Assembly (NCBI RefSeq): GCF_010730355.1
Contig: NZ_AP022576.1
Coordinates: 2,170,001-2,234,000 of the forward strand
Reading direction: 5' to 3'
Origin: Mycobacterium florentinum
GTDB lineage: Bacteria; Actinomycetota; Actinomycetes; Mycobacteriales; Mycobacteriaceae
DNA length: 64,000 nucleotides
Part shown: positions 36,677 through 46,320 of the stretch, piece after piece
How the letters are laid out: each line of letters opens with the position of its first letter
Numbering within the stretch: position 1 is the stretch's first letter
The notes under the pieces: model-generated
Databases searched by the model: none
Told to the model about the DNA's origin: nothing
Seen by the model: the letters and a program-made list of their open reading frames with translations, nothing else
Position numbers and translations under genes: made by a program

Positions 36677-37327
36677 CTACTCGGGCCAGGTGTTGCTGAG
36701 GATGATGTCGACGAAGTTGTCGCGGACGAATGTCGGATCGAAGTGCGCGAGCACGTCGTCGTTGACCGTGCCGAAGGTGCTGTGCGGTCGGTGCTCCATC
36801 CCATCGTTGAACGCAGCCAGGATGCGCCGCTTGAAATCCGGACGCGGATGAGCAGCGGTGACCGCGGCGAGCGCCTCAGGCGAAAGCTCGTCGCGGTCGA
36901 TCCCCAGCACGTCGGTTTCGACGCCCGCCGTCACCAGCGCGACTTCGGGTGCCAGGAACTCGGGGATCCCGGGCGTCGTATGCAACGCGATGCTCAGCCA
37001 CACCTTGTCGGCGTCGGCCTGATCGACGCCGCGCTCCAACAGGAACTGCAGCGCAGCGTTGGCGCTGTCGACCTCGAAACGCAGCTGCGAGGTGCGGTAG
37101 CGCGAGGTGAGGCCGATGTCGTGGAACATCGCCCCGGCGTAGAGCAGCTCCAGGTTGGGTTCCAGTCCGCGCCGGCGTCCCTGCAGGGCCCCGAACAGAA
37201 ACACCCGGCGGGAGTGGTCGAAGAGCAGGTCGTCTTCGGCATCGCGGATATGGGCGGTGATCGCGCGCACCAGTGCGGTGTCGGGTATCTCGATGTCGGC
37301 AATGGTGTCCATCAACTGACTATCCAT
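36677..37327 (-). CDS. HD-domain hydrolase, cyanamide-hydratase-like (paralogue 2)
   Basis: A 216-aa protein, the same length as the paralogue at 33801 and clearly homologous throughout. The metal motif is FDHSRRVFLFGAL (His), MFHDIGLTSRYR (His-Asp) and ALHTTPGIP (His). The C-terminal FGTVNDDVLAHFDPTF is almost the same in both. GAGGAGG lies 6 nt before the ATG at 37327. It is divergent from the GlxA-type regulator (105-bp gap) and shares a promoter motif with paralogue 1. A terminator follows it. Confidence 0.88.
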   Translation of the reverse strand: MDSQLMDTIADIEIPDTALVRAITAHIRDAEDDLLFDHSRRVFLFGALQGRRRGLEPNLELLYAGAMFHDIGLTSRYRTSQLRFEVDSANAALQFLLERGVDQADADKVWLSIALHTTPGIPEFLAPEVALVTAGVETDVLGIDRDELSPEALAAVTAAHPRPDFKRRILAAFNDGMEHRPHSTFGTVNDDVLAHFDPTFVRDNFVDIILSNTWPE

Positions 37328-37407
37328 GGTCTCGCCTCCTCGTCGCTGTTGGTTGCCAGTTTGCGGGCGGATGTGCAAATCGACCCTTGTCGTTCCAGCC
37401 GTCTTCT

Positions 37408-37423
37408 CCACAGAAAGCGACAC
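37408..37423. promoter_or_regulatory. Shared promoter motif upstream of HD paralogue 2
   Basis: CCACAGAAAGCGACAC starts 81 bp upstream of the HD gene ATG and ends 9 bp before the GTG of the divergent regulator. Its partner is at 34532-34547 (13 of 16 identical). A regulator binding here could control both divergent genes. Confidence 0.55.
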
Positions 37424-37432
37424 AATGGTTTG

Positions 37433-38404
37433 GTGGCCGAAGCCGGAGCGCGTTCGCGGGTGGTGGTAATCGTCGTCTTCGACGGGGTGACGCTGTTGGA
37501 CGTCGCGGGAGCCGGTGAGGTCTTCGTCGAGGCCAACCGGTTCGGCGCCGACTACCGGCTCAAAATCGCGTCGGTGGACGGGTGCGACGTGACCAGCTCG
37601 ATCGGGACGCGATTGGGCGTCACCGACCGCCTGTCGGCCATCGATTCGGCCGATACCGTCATGGTCGCCGGCAGCGACAACCTGCCCGGACGAGCGATCG
37701 ACCCCGCGTTGGTGGAGGCCGTCAGATCCGTGGGGGCACGGACCCGCCGGCTGGCCTCGATATGCACGGGTTCGTTCATCCTCGCGCAGGCCGGCCTGCT
37801 CAGCGGCCGGCGCGCCACCACGCATTGGCACGAGACGCGGCGGTTGGCCCGGGCGTTCGGGGATGTCACCGTCGAGCCGGACGCGATCTTCGTCCGCGAC
37901 GGCGACGTCTTCACCTCCGCCGGAGTTTCCTCGGGCATCGACCTGGCCCTGGCGTTGGTCGAAATGGATTACGGGACGGAGCTGGTCCGCGACGTGGCCC
38001 GGTGGTTGGTCGTCTATCTCAAACGCGCGGGCGGGCAGTCGCAGTTCTCGGTGCTGGTCGAGGCCGACCCGCCGTCGGGATCGCCGCTGCGCACGGTCAC
38101 CGATGCGATCACGGCCGATCCCGCGTCCGATCACAGCGTGTCGAAGCTCGCGGCCAAGGCGTCGTTGAGTACCCGTCAGCTGACCCGGCTATTTCAGTCC
38201 GAGCTGGGGATGACGCCGGCGCGCTACGTCGAGCTGGTGCGCATCGACTTCGCCCGCGCCGCGCTCGAAGCCGGCCGAAGCGTCACGGAGACAGCGCATC
38301 TCGCGGGTTTCGGCAGCATCGAAACCCTGCGCCGGGTGTTCGTCAACCACCTGGGCATCAGCCCGAAGGCCTACCGGGACAGGTTCCGCACGGCCTGCGC
38401 GTGA
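37433..38404 (+). CDS. GlxA-type AraC regulator (DJ-1/PfpI domain plus AraC HTH)
   Basis: A 323-aa regulator. Residues about 10-180 form a DJ-1/PfpI-like sensor with VVIVVFDGVTLLDVAGAGEV at the start and Cys in ICTGSFILAQAGLLSGRRATTHW. Residues about 220-315 form the AraC double helix-turn-helix (KLAAKASLSTRQLTRLFQSE ... VTETAHLAGFGSIETLRRVF). The start is GTG 37433; TTG 37430 is also possible. It is divergent from HD paralogue 2 and probably regulates it; the shared motif at 37408 is a good binding-site candidate. The ligand is unknown. Confidence 0.87.
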   Translation: MAEAGARSRVVVIVVFDGVTLLDVAGAGEVFVEANRFGADYRLKIASVDGCDVTSSIGTRLGVTDRLSAIDSADTVMVAGSDNLPGRAIDPALVEAVRSVGARTRRLASICTGSFILAQAGLLSGRRATTHWHETRRLARAFGDVTVEPDAIFVRDGDVFTSAGVSSGIDLALALVEMDYGTELVRDVARWLVVYLKRAGGQSQFSVLVEADPPSGSPLRTVTDAITADPASDHSVSKLAAKASLSTRQLTRLFQSELGMTPARYVELVRIDFARAALEAGRSVTETAHLAGFGSIETLRRVFVNHLGISPKAYRDRFRTACA

Positions 38405-38458
38405 AATTCAGGGCGGCCGAACCGAATTCGCGAGGCCTTGGGACGACCACCGCGGTGT

Positions 38459-39601
38459 TCACAGTCTGCGCAGTCCACGAAGGATGCTGCTGAACGGAAG
38501 GCTCGCAGCGAGACCACGGCTGAGGCTGCGCTGGATACCGCTGACATTACTCATCACCGCGTACTGCAAGCCATGGTCCCGCCATTCGGCGACCTGCTCG
38601 ACAACCTCGGCGGGGGTTCCGGCGAGCAGCGTCTCGCGCAGCACCGACGTCGGCACGTCGGCGGTCAACGACAGCACCTTCTGCTCGTCCAGTGTCTGCG
38701 GGATGATGTCTTGCCCACCCGCAAAGTCCTCGCCCAGTGGATGACACACGCCGTGGCGGGCCCACACTCGTGCGGACGAGTTGAGCGCAATCGCCTTGAT
38801 GGGATGGGCATTCAACGCTTCGTCGATGTGGTCGCGGTTGTAACCGGTCAAGACGAAAAACATACCCGCGGCGGTGACGGAGAGCGGATCCCGCCCGGCG
38901 TCGGAGGCCGCGGACCGGATTGCTTGCAAGCCGGCGGCGTAGTCCTTCGGTCGGTACTGGAAGGCGGCCGGGAACCATCCGTCGGCGTAGCGGCCCGTCG
39001 CGCGCAACATACGCGGTCCGTGCGACGCGATCCAGATCCTCGGCCAGGTCCCTCGGTAGGGAGGTAACCTGAACGCCGCATTGTGCAATGGGAAGAACGA
39101 CGAGTCGCGGGTGATCAGTTCGCCGCCGGAGTCCCACAACGCTCGAATGGTCGCAACGGCTTCTTCGAAGCGCGCCACCGGTTTTGACCAATCCACGCCG
39201 TAGGGTTCGTTACTCGCGCGTGCGCCCGTCCCGATTCCGAGGATGGTCCGTCCGCGCGTCAGTAGATGCAATGTGGCGGCCGCCTGGGCGGTCACGGCGG
39301 GGTTGCGGCGGCCGGCGTCGGTGACTCCGATCCCAAGTCGGCGCCTCCCCCACTGGTTTCGAGCGACCAAATGTCCCAGCACCGTCCAGGGGTCGTAGTG
39401 CGCCTCGATGTCGGAGACCAGGCGCGCAGCCCCAACATACTTGGGCGTCATCACTGCCGGGGGAAACAGCGAATTGATGTGGTCGGGTAGCCAGTACGAG
39501 TCCGCCCCGGTACCGACCGCGCTGAGATAACCCAAGCTCACCAACGCCGTCGGTGCGCAGCGGGTGTGCAGCGGCTGCTCGATCAATCCGACCTTAAGCA
39601 T
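38459..39601 (-). CDS. LLM-class F420-dependent oxidoreductase, phthiodiolone-ketoreductase-like
   Basis: A 380-aa luciferase-like TIM-barrel enzyme. Long stretches match, from memory, the F420-dependent phthiodiolone ketoreductase Rv2951c (381 aa): VTDAGRRNPAVTAQAAATLH, EPYGVDWSKPVARFEEA, PLHNAAFRLPPYRGTWP and ASHGPRMLRATGRYADGWFP. It reduces a ketone in lipid tailoring in that relative; here there are no PDIM synthesis genes nearby, so the substrate probably differs. It overlaps the FAD monooxygenase stop by 8 bp, so the two form an operon. It converges on the GlxA regulator. Confidence 0.88.
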   Translation of the reverse strand: MLKVGLIEQPLHTRCAPTALVSLGYLSAVGTGADSYWLPDHINSLFPPAVMTPKYVGAARLVSDIEAHYDPWTVLGHLVARNQWGRRRLGIGVTDAGRRNPAVTAQAAATLHLLTRGRTILGIGTGARASNEPYGVDWSKPVARFEEAVATIRALWDSGGELITRDSSFFPLHNAAFRLPPYRGTWPRIWIASHGPRMLRATGRYADGWFPAAFQYRPKDYAAGLQAIRSAASDAGRDPLSVTAAGMFFVLTGYNRDHIDEALNAHPIKAIALNSSARVWARHGVCHPLGEDFAGGQDIIPQTLDEQKVLSLTADVPTSVLRETLLAGTPAEVVEQVAEWRDHGLQYAVMSNVSGIQRSLSRGLAASLPFSSILRGLRRL

Positions 39602-40955
39602 CAGACACCCTCGTCCTGCGCCGCGACGCTTTGATCACCCGGGCCACCATCGAGGGCCGCAACAACCGCGAAGGCGGCTCGATCATGTTGAGCGAGAGCA
39701 GGAATTGCTGGATAAGAGCCGGCTCGACCTCGGCGGCGGCGAGCACCCGGTCCAAGTAGGCATTGGTGAGCCGAACGGAGGTGGGCCGCTTGCCCGGTAT
39801 TTGCGGCAAGGCCAGGTCCGAACTCACCGCCGCCCGCCACGCCACACCAATCTCTTTGGCCGAGCGACCGAAAAACCGCCACTGCAGCCCCGCCCGCCCT
39901 TGGCTCAGACAATCCCGCAACACGAGCGCCTCGATGGCGGCGACCGACATGCCCTGCCCGTAAAGCGGATTGAAGTTGCACAACGCGTCGCCGATCACGA
40001 TGAGCCCATCGGGCATCGAGGCCAGTTTGTCGTAGCGGCGCCACCGGTTGGACCGAAACCGGTACTGGGCGACATCCGCCAGTGGTTGGGCGCAGCGCGC
40101 GGCGGCCAGCACGTGCGGGGGCGCCAACTCGCTCAGGCAATTCAGCAGGGAGGCGTGATCGGAAGGCGCCGCGTGCCCCGCCACCGTTTGAACAGCGAGC
40201 ATGTAGGTGTCGTCTTGCCCGGCGAACATCGCATACCCACGCGGCCGGCTCGGCTGGGGCGCGGCGAAGGCGATCAATTCTCGTAATGTCCCGCGGGGCA
40301 GCTGAACCGGCAAACCGGCATAGGTGACGTGCACCGTCAGTTCGTCTTCTCGCGGTCGCGGAAAGCCGAGCTCTTCGAGCAGCGCCGGTGTGCGCGAGCC
40401 GCGGCCGGTCGCGTCCACGACGAGATCGGCACTCAACGTCGTCTCCGCTCCGGAGTCCCGCCGTGCCACCACGACGCCGGTCAGACGATCACACCGGGCC
40501 GTCGAGGTCATGCGCACCGCGTCGTGGCCGTCAAGGAACTTGACGTTGGGCAGCGCCGTCACCCGGCGGCGCAGACTCCACTCCAGGAACGGCCGATGCA
40601 CGAAGTACATGGCGAGCCGCTGGGGGTCGGGAATTGTGTCCGCGCGCTGGAACTGGTGGCCGTTGAACGTGATACACAGCCGCGAGAGGTCACCGTCGTT
40701 CCATACTCTGGTGCCGGCGACAACCAACTCGTCGAGAAATCCCGGGAACAACTCATCCATGATCCGCATGCCACGCGCCGCCGGAATGTGTGGCATGACG
40801 CCTTGCGGTACGCCACGGCGGGTCACCGGCTGGTCCGATAATTCGTCCCGCTCGACCACGGTGACCTCGCTGTAGAAGTCGCTCAGCACCCCGGCGGCCA
40901 GCAACCCGGCGACGCTGGCCCCGAGAACGACTGCGGTTGAGCAGGGTTCGGACAA
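39594..40955 (-). CDS. FAD-dependent monooxygenase/oxidoreductase (paralogue 2)
   Basis: A 453-aa flavoprotein with VVLGASVAGLLAAGVLSDFY, VVERDELSDQ, DATGRGSRTPALLEELGF near residue 190 and GDALCNFNPLYGQGMS near 330. It is homologous along its length to the protein at 35261; shared stretches include PHIPAAR and HRPFLEWSLRRRV. The start is TTG 40955, with AAGGAG about 10 nt upstream. The stop overlaps the LLM-oxidoreductase start. Together they look like a two-step oxidation/reduction unit on a lipid or polyketide-like compound. It is divergent from an AraC regulator. Confidence 0.88.
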   Translation of the reverse strand: MSEPCSTAVVLGASVAGLLAAGVLSDFYSEVTVVERDELSDQPVTRRGVPQGVMPHIPAARGMRIMDELFPGFLDELVVAGTRVWNDGDLSRLCITFNGHQFQRADTIPDPQRLAMYFVHRPFLEWSLRRRVTALPNVKFLDGHDAVRMTSTARCDRLTGVVVARRDSGAETTLSADLVVDATGRGSRTPALLEELGFPRPREDELTVHVTYAGLPVQLPRGTLRELIAFAAPQPSRPRGYAMFAGQDDTYMLAVQTVAGHAAPSDHASLLNCLSELAPPHVLAAARCAQPLADVAQYRFRSNRWRRYDKLASMPDGLIVIGDALCNFNPLYGQGMSVAAIEALVLRDCLSQGRAGLQWRFFGRSAKEIGVAWRAAVSSDLALPQIPGKRPTSVRLTNAYLDRVLAAAEVEPALIQQFLLSLNMIEPPSRLLRPSMVARVIKASRRRTRVSDA

Positions 40956-41229
40956 AATGATCTATCTCCTTGGCAGGGCGAATCATGTGGCGTTGCCTAG
41001 GGTCTAGCGGGAAAGAGCAGACATAGGCGTGCGCGAGGCTCCTGCGGTGTACATGAGACACACCCGAGTTCGGCGCGCCCATTTCCGGTTTGACGCCATG
41101 TCGCTTTTTGTGGGCAAGACGTCCGATGTGCACCGGATGCGGAATCATCGCAAGCCAGACACTGATCGTGTGGTTGCACCACGAGCACCCGCGTCTTCGC
41201 GCGCACACAGCCCGGCCGAAAACGCACGT

Positions 41230-42153
41230 ATGAGGTCGCCGGCCTTCATAACGCCCGAAAACGTGTCTTATTGGCTGGGTTTCGCACCCGCCGAGCGGAT
41301 CACGGGGTCGAATAGCACTCTGTCGGCGGCCATCTGGAACTTCGGCGATGCCCCCGTGTACGAACTGCCCGGGCCCGCAGTCGAGAACACCGACCTGATC
41401 GCCCTTCCGATCAGCGGGCATCATCACCACACCTATTTCGGTGACGGCCGCCGCAAATGGAGCCGGGCACACCCGCCGTTCCACCTGAACATCGTGGTCG
41501 CCGGCGAACAACCAAGAGGAATCTTCCGCTCCGAGCGGCCATTCAGCTATCTGCACGTGTATCTGCCGCACGCCATGATCGAGCGGGCCGCGGTCGAGAG
41601 CGGCGCGATCAAGGCGGGTCGTACCGTCACTCTGATCGATCCGATGTGTGCCCGGGATCCGCTCGCCGAGGAGATCTGCCGAGGCATCGTCCGCGAGTTC
41701 AAGCAACGCGATGGGTGTTCCCGGATGATGATCGAGTCGCTGGGCTGTCAGCTCGCCGTTCGCCTGGTGCGGCAGCATTCGAACGTATCCGGATCGACCG
41801 CCTTTGCGGCGAAAAGCGTTCTAGGCCACCGCGATTGGCGCTTGCGCCGCGCGATCGACTACCTGGAAGCTCATCTCTCGGCAGACGTGGGCCTGCACGA
41901 GCTCGCTAAAGTCGTCGGCTTGTCGGCGGGGCGATTGACCGAGCTCTTTCGCGAGGGCACGGGCGAGCCGCCGCATCGGTGGCTGATGAACCGCCGTCTC
42001 ACCCGGGCATGCGAACTGCTGGCCAACCCTTCGCTGACGATCACCGAGATCGCACACGAATGCGGATTCGCCAGTTCGCAACATTTCGCCGTGGTGATGC
42101 GCCGACGGCTGGACACCACGCCGACCGCCTACCGAGGACGAATCCTGACCTAG
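41230..42153 (+). CDS. AraC-family transcriptional regulator
   Basis: A regulator of 307 aa from the ATG at 41230 (MRSPAFITPENVSYWL). In-frame starts at 41101 and 41029 would give longer N-termini, and there is no clear Shine-Dalgarno to decide. The N-terminal half is a cupin-like sensing domain (HHHHTYFGDGRRKW ... YLHVYLPHAMIERA). The C-terminal AraC domain has VGLHELAKVVGLSAGRLTEL and LTITEIAHECGFASSQHFAV. It is divergent from the FAD-LLM operon and probably regulates it. It converges on the UPF0182 gene with a 7-bp gap. Confidence 0.85.
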   Translation: MRSPAFITPENVSYWLGFAPAERITGSNSTLSAAIWNFGDAPVYELPGPAVENTDLIALPISGHHHHTYFGDGRRKWSRAHPPFHLNIVVAGEQPRGIFRSERPFSYLHVYLPHAMIERAAVESGAIKAGRTVTLIDPMCARDPLAEEICRGIVREFKQRDGCSRMMIESLGCQLAVRLVRQHSNVSGSTAFAAKSVLGHRDWRLRRAIDYLEAHLSADVGLHELAKVVGLSAGRLTELFREGTGEPPHRWLMNRRLTRACELLANPSLTITEIAHECGFASSQHFAVVMRRRLDTTPTAYRGRILT

Positions 42154-42160
42154 ACCCCCG

Positions 42161-45142
42161 CTACTTCGTGTTGTTGTACTTGGTAATCGCGTCGTCGAGC
42201 CGCTGTAGCGCCGCGCCGTAGCCGGCGAAATCGCCCTTCTTCTGCGCGTCCCGCGCGGCGTTGATCGCGGTCTGAATCTCCTGCAGGGCAGCGGCTTTCG
42301 CCGGCGACAAGGTCGTCGATCCGTCCGGGGGCGGGGGCACCGCCGTCGGCGGCGACCCAGGACCGGGCGCCACGGCCGGCGTCGGCGGAGTCGCGGGCGG
42401 GGTCGCGGGTGCACCCGAATCGGTGGGAACAATCCCCGTCGCGGCCGCACCGGCACCGGGCCCGAACAACCCGGTGAGCGCGTCGCCGACGGTGGGGCCG
42501 TAGCCGATCTTGTCGTTGTACATCATCGCCACCCGGATCAACCGCGGATACGACGAGGCGGCGTCGCTGGCCCCCGGAGAGGCGTAGACGGGTTCGACGT
42601 ACAGCAGGCCACCCTGGGCAACCGGCAGGGTCAGCAAGTTGCCCCAACGTATTCGGTTCTGATTGTCACGCCCGATCACACCGAGGTCTTGGGACACCGC
42701 CGGGTCGGTGGTGATCGCGTTATTGGCGAGCTTAGGACCGTTGACCTGACCCGGGATCGTCAGCACCGTGATCCTGCCGTACGTCGCGGGATCAGAGCTG
42801 GCACTGATGTAGGCGGCCAGATAGTCGCGTTTGAACCTGTTCATCGCGCTCGTCAACTGATATGACGCCGTATTGTCGTTCTTCGCAATGTTTTTCGCGA
42901 CGATGTAATAGGGCGGCTGATAGCTGCTGGCCGTCGGGTTCGGGTCCAGCGGCACATCCCAGAAGTCAGAGGTGGAGAAGAACGTCACGGGGTCGTTGAC
43001 GTGATATTTCGCCAGCAGCATCCGCTGCACCTTGAACAGGTCCTCGGGATAGCGCAAGTGCTCGGCAAGCTCGGGGGTGATGTCGCTCTTGGGCTTGACC
43101 GTGCCCGGGAAGACCTGCATCCAGGCCTTCAGCACCGGGTCCTGCTCGTCCTGCTGGTAGAGCGTCACGGTCCCGTCGTAGGCGTCGACCGTGGCCTTCA
43201 CCGAGTTACGGATGTAGGAGACCTGTTTGTCCGGACCCAGCTTGTTGAACGCCACCTCGGTGGAGTCGGCGGTCGCGGACTCCAGCGAGGTGAGTTCGGA
43301 GTAGGGGTAGTTGTCCAACGTGGTGTAGCCGTCGATGATCCACACCAGGCGCTTGTTGACGATCGCCGGGTACACCGCGCTGTCGGTGGTCAGCCACGGC
43401 GCCACCGCCTCCACTCGCGCCGCCGGATCGCGGTTGAACAGGATCTTGCTGTTGGAGCCGATCACGCTGGAAAACAGGAAGTTTCGCTCGGCGAACTTTG
43501 CGGCGAACACGCTGCGGGACAGCCAGTCACCGATCGGGACTCCCCCGAGCCCGGTGTAGGTGTAGTTCTTGGTTTCGGTGTTGGTTTCGTAGTCGTATTC
43601 GCGGTCGTTGCCGTTGCGCCCGACGATCGCGTAGTCCGCCGAGGTGTTGGAGATAACCGGTCCGAAGTAGATTCGCGGCTGGTCCAGCGGAGCGGGACCG
43701 TCGGACACCACGCTGCCGTTGGCGCCGACGACGTTGGCAAGGAACTCCGGGTAGCCGCCGTTCTGGGTGGGATCGTTGGCGATGCCACGCACCGTGTTGG
43801 CCGGCGACGCGATGAACCCGTTGCCGTGGGTGTAGACGGTGTGCCGGTTGATCCAGTCGCGCTGGTTGTCGATCAGCCTGTCCGGGTTGAGTTCTCGGGC
43901 CGCGACCACGTAGTCACGCAGCGAGCCATTGCGGTCCAGGTAGCGGTCGATCGACAGCTGGTCGGGGAAGTAGTAGAAGTTCTTGCCCTGCTGGAACTGG
44001 GTGAAGGCGGGGCTGATGATCGTCGGGTCGAGCAACCGGATGTTCGAGGTCGTCGCGCGGTCGGCCGCGACCTGCTGGGCGGTGGCCTGGCCGTCGCCGC
44101 TGTAATTGCGATACGTCACCTGGTCGGACGTCAGCCCATACGCTTGTCGCGTCGCGGTGATGCTTCGGCCGATGTATTCGCTTTCCTTTTGCGCGGCATT
44201 GGGTCTCACGCTGATCTGCTCGACGATCAACGGCCAGCCGGCGCCCACGATCAACGACGACAGCAGCAGCAGGACAAGGCCGATCGCCGGAATCCGTAAG
44301 TCCTTGAGCACGATCGCCGAAAAGACCGCGGCCGCGCAGATCAGTGCGATCGCCATCAGGATCAGCTTGGCCGGCAACACGGCGTTGATGTCGGTATAGC
44401 CGGCACCGGTGAACGGCTTGCCGCCACGTGTGTGTGACAGCAACTCGTAGCGGTCCAGCCAATAGGCAAAGGCTTTCAGAACCACCAGCGTGCCGATCAG
44501 GCTGATCAACTGAACCCGCGCGGAACGGCTCAGGGCGCCGGTACGGCCGGACAGCCGAATACCGCCGAAGATGTAGTGCGCCAGCAAGTTCGCGATGAAT
44601 GCCAGGAACACCGACACGAACAGGTAGCTGAGCACCAGCCGGTAGAAGGGCAGCTCGAATGCGTAGAAGCCGAGATCCTTACCGAACTGCGGATCCCTGA
44701 TCCCAAAGCTCTGGCCGTGCAGGAACAGCTGGATGCGCACCCAGTAGCTCTGCGCGATAACACCGGCCAGCAGGCCGATCGCCGACGGGATACCGATGGC
44801 CACCAGCCGCAGCCGCGACATCACCACGGTGCGATAGCGCGCGACGGGATCGTTGTCGTTACTGGGGACGAACACCGGGCGGGTGCGGTAGGCCAGCGCG
44901 AGCCCGGCGAACACGATGCCGCCGACCAGCAGGCCGGCGATCAGGAAGACGACGATGCGGGTCGTCAGCACGGTGGTGAACACCGAGCGGTAGCCGAGCT
45001 CGCCGAACCACAACCAGTCGACGTAGGCGTCGATGAGTCGCGGGCCGGCGAGCAGCAACGCGATCACACCGAGCGCGATCAAAATCAGAATCCGGCTGCG
45101 CCGAGTCAGCTTCGGCATCCTTGCGGTGGGCCGCATCCCCAC
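42161..45142 (-). CDS. UPF0182 family membrane protein (Rv3193c-like)
   Basis: The protein has 993 aa, matching the usual length. The N-terminal third contains about seven transmembrane helices (for example [19 protein letters not shown] at residues 15-35). A large extracytoplasmic part follows ([35 protein letters not shown]). The C-terminus is a Pro/Ala-rich stretch near residues 900-950 and a final helical segment, [19 protein letters not shown]. The family is conserved in actinobacteria and cyanobacteria, with no assigned reaction. It is the first gene of the conserved block ending at adnA and is followed on the same strand by the PDZ-Lon gene upstream. Confidence 0.93.
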   Translation of the reverse strand: MGMRPTARMPKLTRRSRILILIALGVIALLLAGPRLIDAYVDWLWFGELGYRSVFTTVLTTRIVVFLIAGLLVGGIVFAGLALAYRTRPVFVPSNDNDPVARYRTVVMSRLRLVAIGIPSAIGLLAGVIAQSYWVRIQLFLHGQSFGIRDPQFGKDLGFYAFELPFYRLVLSYLFVSVFLAFIANLLAHYIFGGIRLSGRTGALSRSARVQLISLIGTLVVLKAFAYWLDRYELLSHTRGGKPFTGAGYTDINAVLPAKLILMAIALICAAAVFSAIVLKDLRIPAIGLVLLLLSSLIVGAGWPLIVEQISVRPNAAQKESEYIGRSITATRQAYGLTSDQVTYRNYSGDGQATAQQVAADRATTSNIRLLDPTIISPAFTQFQQGKNFYYFPDQLSIDRYLDRNGSLRDYVVAARELNPDRLIDNQRDWINRHTVYTHGNGFIASPANTVRGIANDPTQNGGYPEFLANVVGANGSVVSDGPAPLDQPRIYFGPVISNTSADYAIVGRNGNDREYDYETNTETKNYTYTGLGGVPIGDWLSRSVFAAKFAERNFLFSSVIGSNSKILFNRDPAARVEAVAPWLTTDSAVYPAIVNKRLVWIIDGYTTLDNYPYSELTSLESATADSTEVAFNKLGPDKQVSYIRNSVKATVDAYDGTVTLYQQDEQDPVLKAWMQVFPGTVKPKSDITPELAEHLRYPEDLFKVQRMLLAKYHVNDPVTFFSTSDFWDVPLDPNPTASSYQPPYYIVAKNIAKNDNTASYQLTSAMNRFKRDYLAAYISASSDPATYGRITVLTIPGQVNGPKLANNAITTDPAVSQDLGVIGRDNQNRIRWGNLLTLPVAQGGLLYVEPVYASPGASDAASSYPRLIRVAMMYNDKIGYGPTVGDALTGLFGPGAGAAATGIVPTDSGAPATPPATPPTPAVAPGPGSPPTAVPPPPDGSTTLSPAKAAALQEIQTAINAARDAQKKGDFAGYGAALQRLDDAITKYNNTK

Positions 45143-45200
45143 TAGCTACGCTCCCTGATCAATGTGAGCTGGACGTCACAACTGTACGCAGAATTGCGGG

Positions 45201-46223
45201 CTAGCAACTTGGCGCCTGACCCCCTTGCTGGATCGCGTGTAGCGCATCGACGGCTTGCCCAAGCGTCTCGACCTTGATCAAGCGCAGGCCGTGCGGGTTG
45301 TCCGCGCTCGCTTCGTAGCAATTCTTTGCCGGCACCAGGAACACGGTGGCGCCGGCCTCCTGGGCGGCAACCATCTTGTGCGTGATGCCACCGATCTGGC
45401 CGACCTTGCCGTCCGACGAGATGGTGCCGGTGCCCGCGATGAACGTCGAACCGGCCAGATCGCCGGTGGTGAGCTTGTCGACGACGGCCAGGCTGAACAT
45501 CAGGCCGGCCGAGGGCCCACCGATGTTGGCCAGGTTGAAGTCCACCGCGAACGGCGCCCACGGCGCGTCGAGCACCGCGACACCCAGGAAGCCGTAGTCG
45601 CGGTCTTTGTTGCTGCCCAGCGTGATTTGCGCGACGCCGGCCGGCTCGTTCTTGCGGCGGAAATCGATCGTCACCACCTGCCCGGGCTTGGTGGCCTTCA
45701 GTAGTCCGGTGAACTGCTCGACGTTGACCACCGGAGTGCCGTTGACCGCATCGATCGCATCGCCGGCCTTCAGTTTGTCGGCTGACGGTCCAGCGTCGGT
45801 GACGGTCGCGACGGTGACGGCGGGTGCGTATTTCAGATAGCCCAGTGCGGCATACGCGGCACTGTCCTCGGAGTCTTTGAAATCGGCGTTGTTGGCCTTG
45901 TCGACGTCCTCGCGGGATTTGCCGGGCGGGTAGATGAGGTCACGCGGTACCAGCTGTTCCTGTCCGGAGAACCACAGCGTGAGGGCTTCGCCCAGGGTCA
46001 GATCGTCGCGCTGGGACACCGTCGTCATGTTGAGATGACCGGTCGTCGGGTGAGTTTGGGTGCCTTCGATCGCGACCACTTGCTTACCGTCGACCTCGCC
46101 GAGCGTGTCGAAGGTCGGGCCGGGGCCCAGCGAGACGAACGGCACCGTCACCACCGCGAGCAACACGCCGAAGACCAGGATGGGCACCAGCGCGACCACC
46201 AACGTCAGAATCCGCCTGTTCAC
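45201..46223 (-). CDS. PDZ-domain Lon-like serine protease (YlbL/Rv3194c type)
   Basis: A 340-aa membrane-anchored protease, the same length as Rv3194c. One N-terminal helix (RILTLVVALVPILVFGVLLA) is followed by a PDZ domain (KLKAGDAIDAVNGTPVVNVE near residue 160) and a Lon-type C-terminal domain. The Ser-Lys dyad is the Ser of GGPSAGLMFSLA near 235 and the Lys of GGITHKMVAA near 281. The active site is outside the membrane. It probably processes secreted or membrane proteins. It is divergent from the zincin-like gene at 46321. Confidence 0.93.
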   Translation of the reverse strand: MNRRILTLVVALVPILVFGVLLAVVTVPFVSLGPGPTFDTLGEVDGKQVVAIEGTQTHPTTGHLNMTTVSQRDDLTLGEALTLWFSGQEQLVPRDLIYPPGKSREDVDKANNADFKDSEDSAAYAALGYLKYAPAVTVATVTDAGPSADKLKAGDAIDAVNGTPVVNVEQFTGLLKATKPGQVVTIDFRRKNEPAGVAQITLGSNKDRDYGFLGVAVLDAPWAPFAVDFNLANIGGPSAGLMFSLAVVDKLTTGDLAGSTFIAGTGTISSDGKVGQIGGITHKMVAAQEAGATVFLVPAKNCYEASADNPHGLRLIKVETLGQAVDALHAIQQGGQAPSC

Positions 46224-46320
46224 GCCGCTTACCCTAACCGGACACCGGGGTGGCGTCTTTCAGCTACAAGCGTGATGCCGGATGGCGCCTTCTGTTCCGG
46301 CGGTGAGTACCGTTGAGGTC

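Noticed and set aside
36386-37432. Long upstream extension of the GlxA-type regulator
   Set aside because: The extra 349 codons run antisense through HD paralogue 2 and part of the FAD gene and have no domain; the AraC protein starts near 37433.
37328-38134. 485-codon minus-strand frame that would lengthen HD paralogue 2
   Set aside because: The extension is the antisense of the regulator. GAGGAGG before ATG 37327 and equality with the 216-aa paralogue fix the start.
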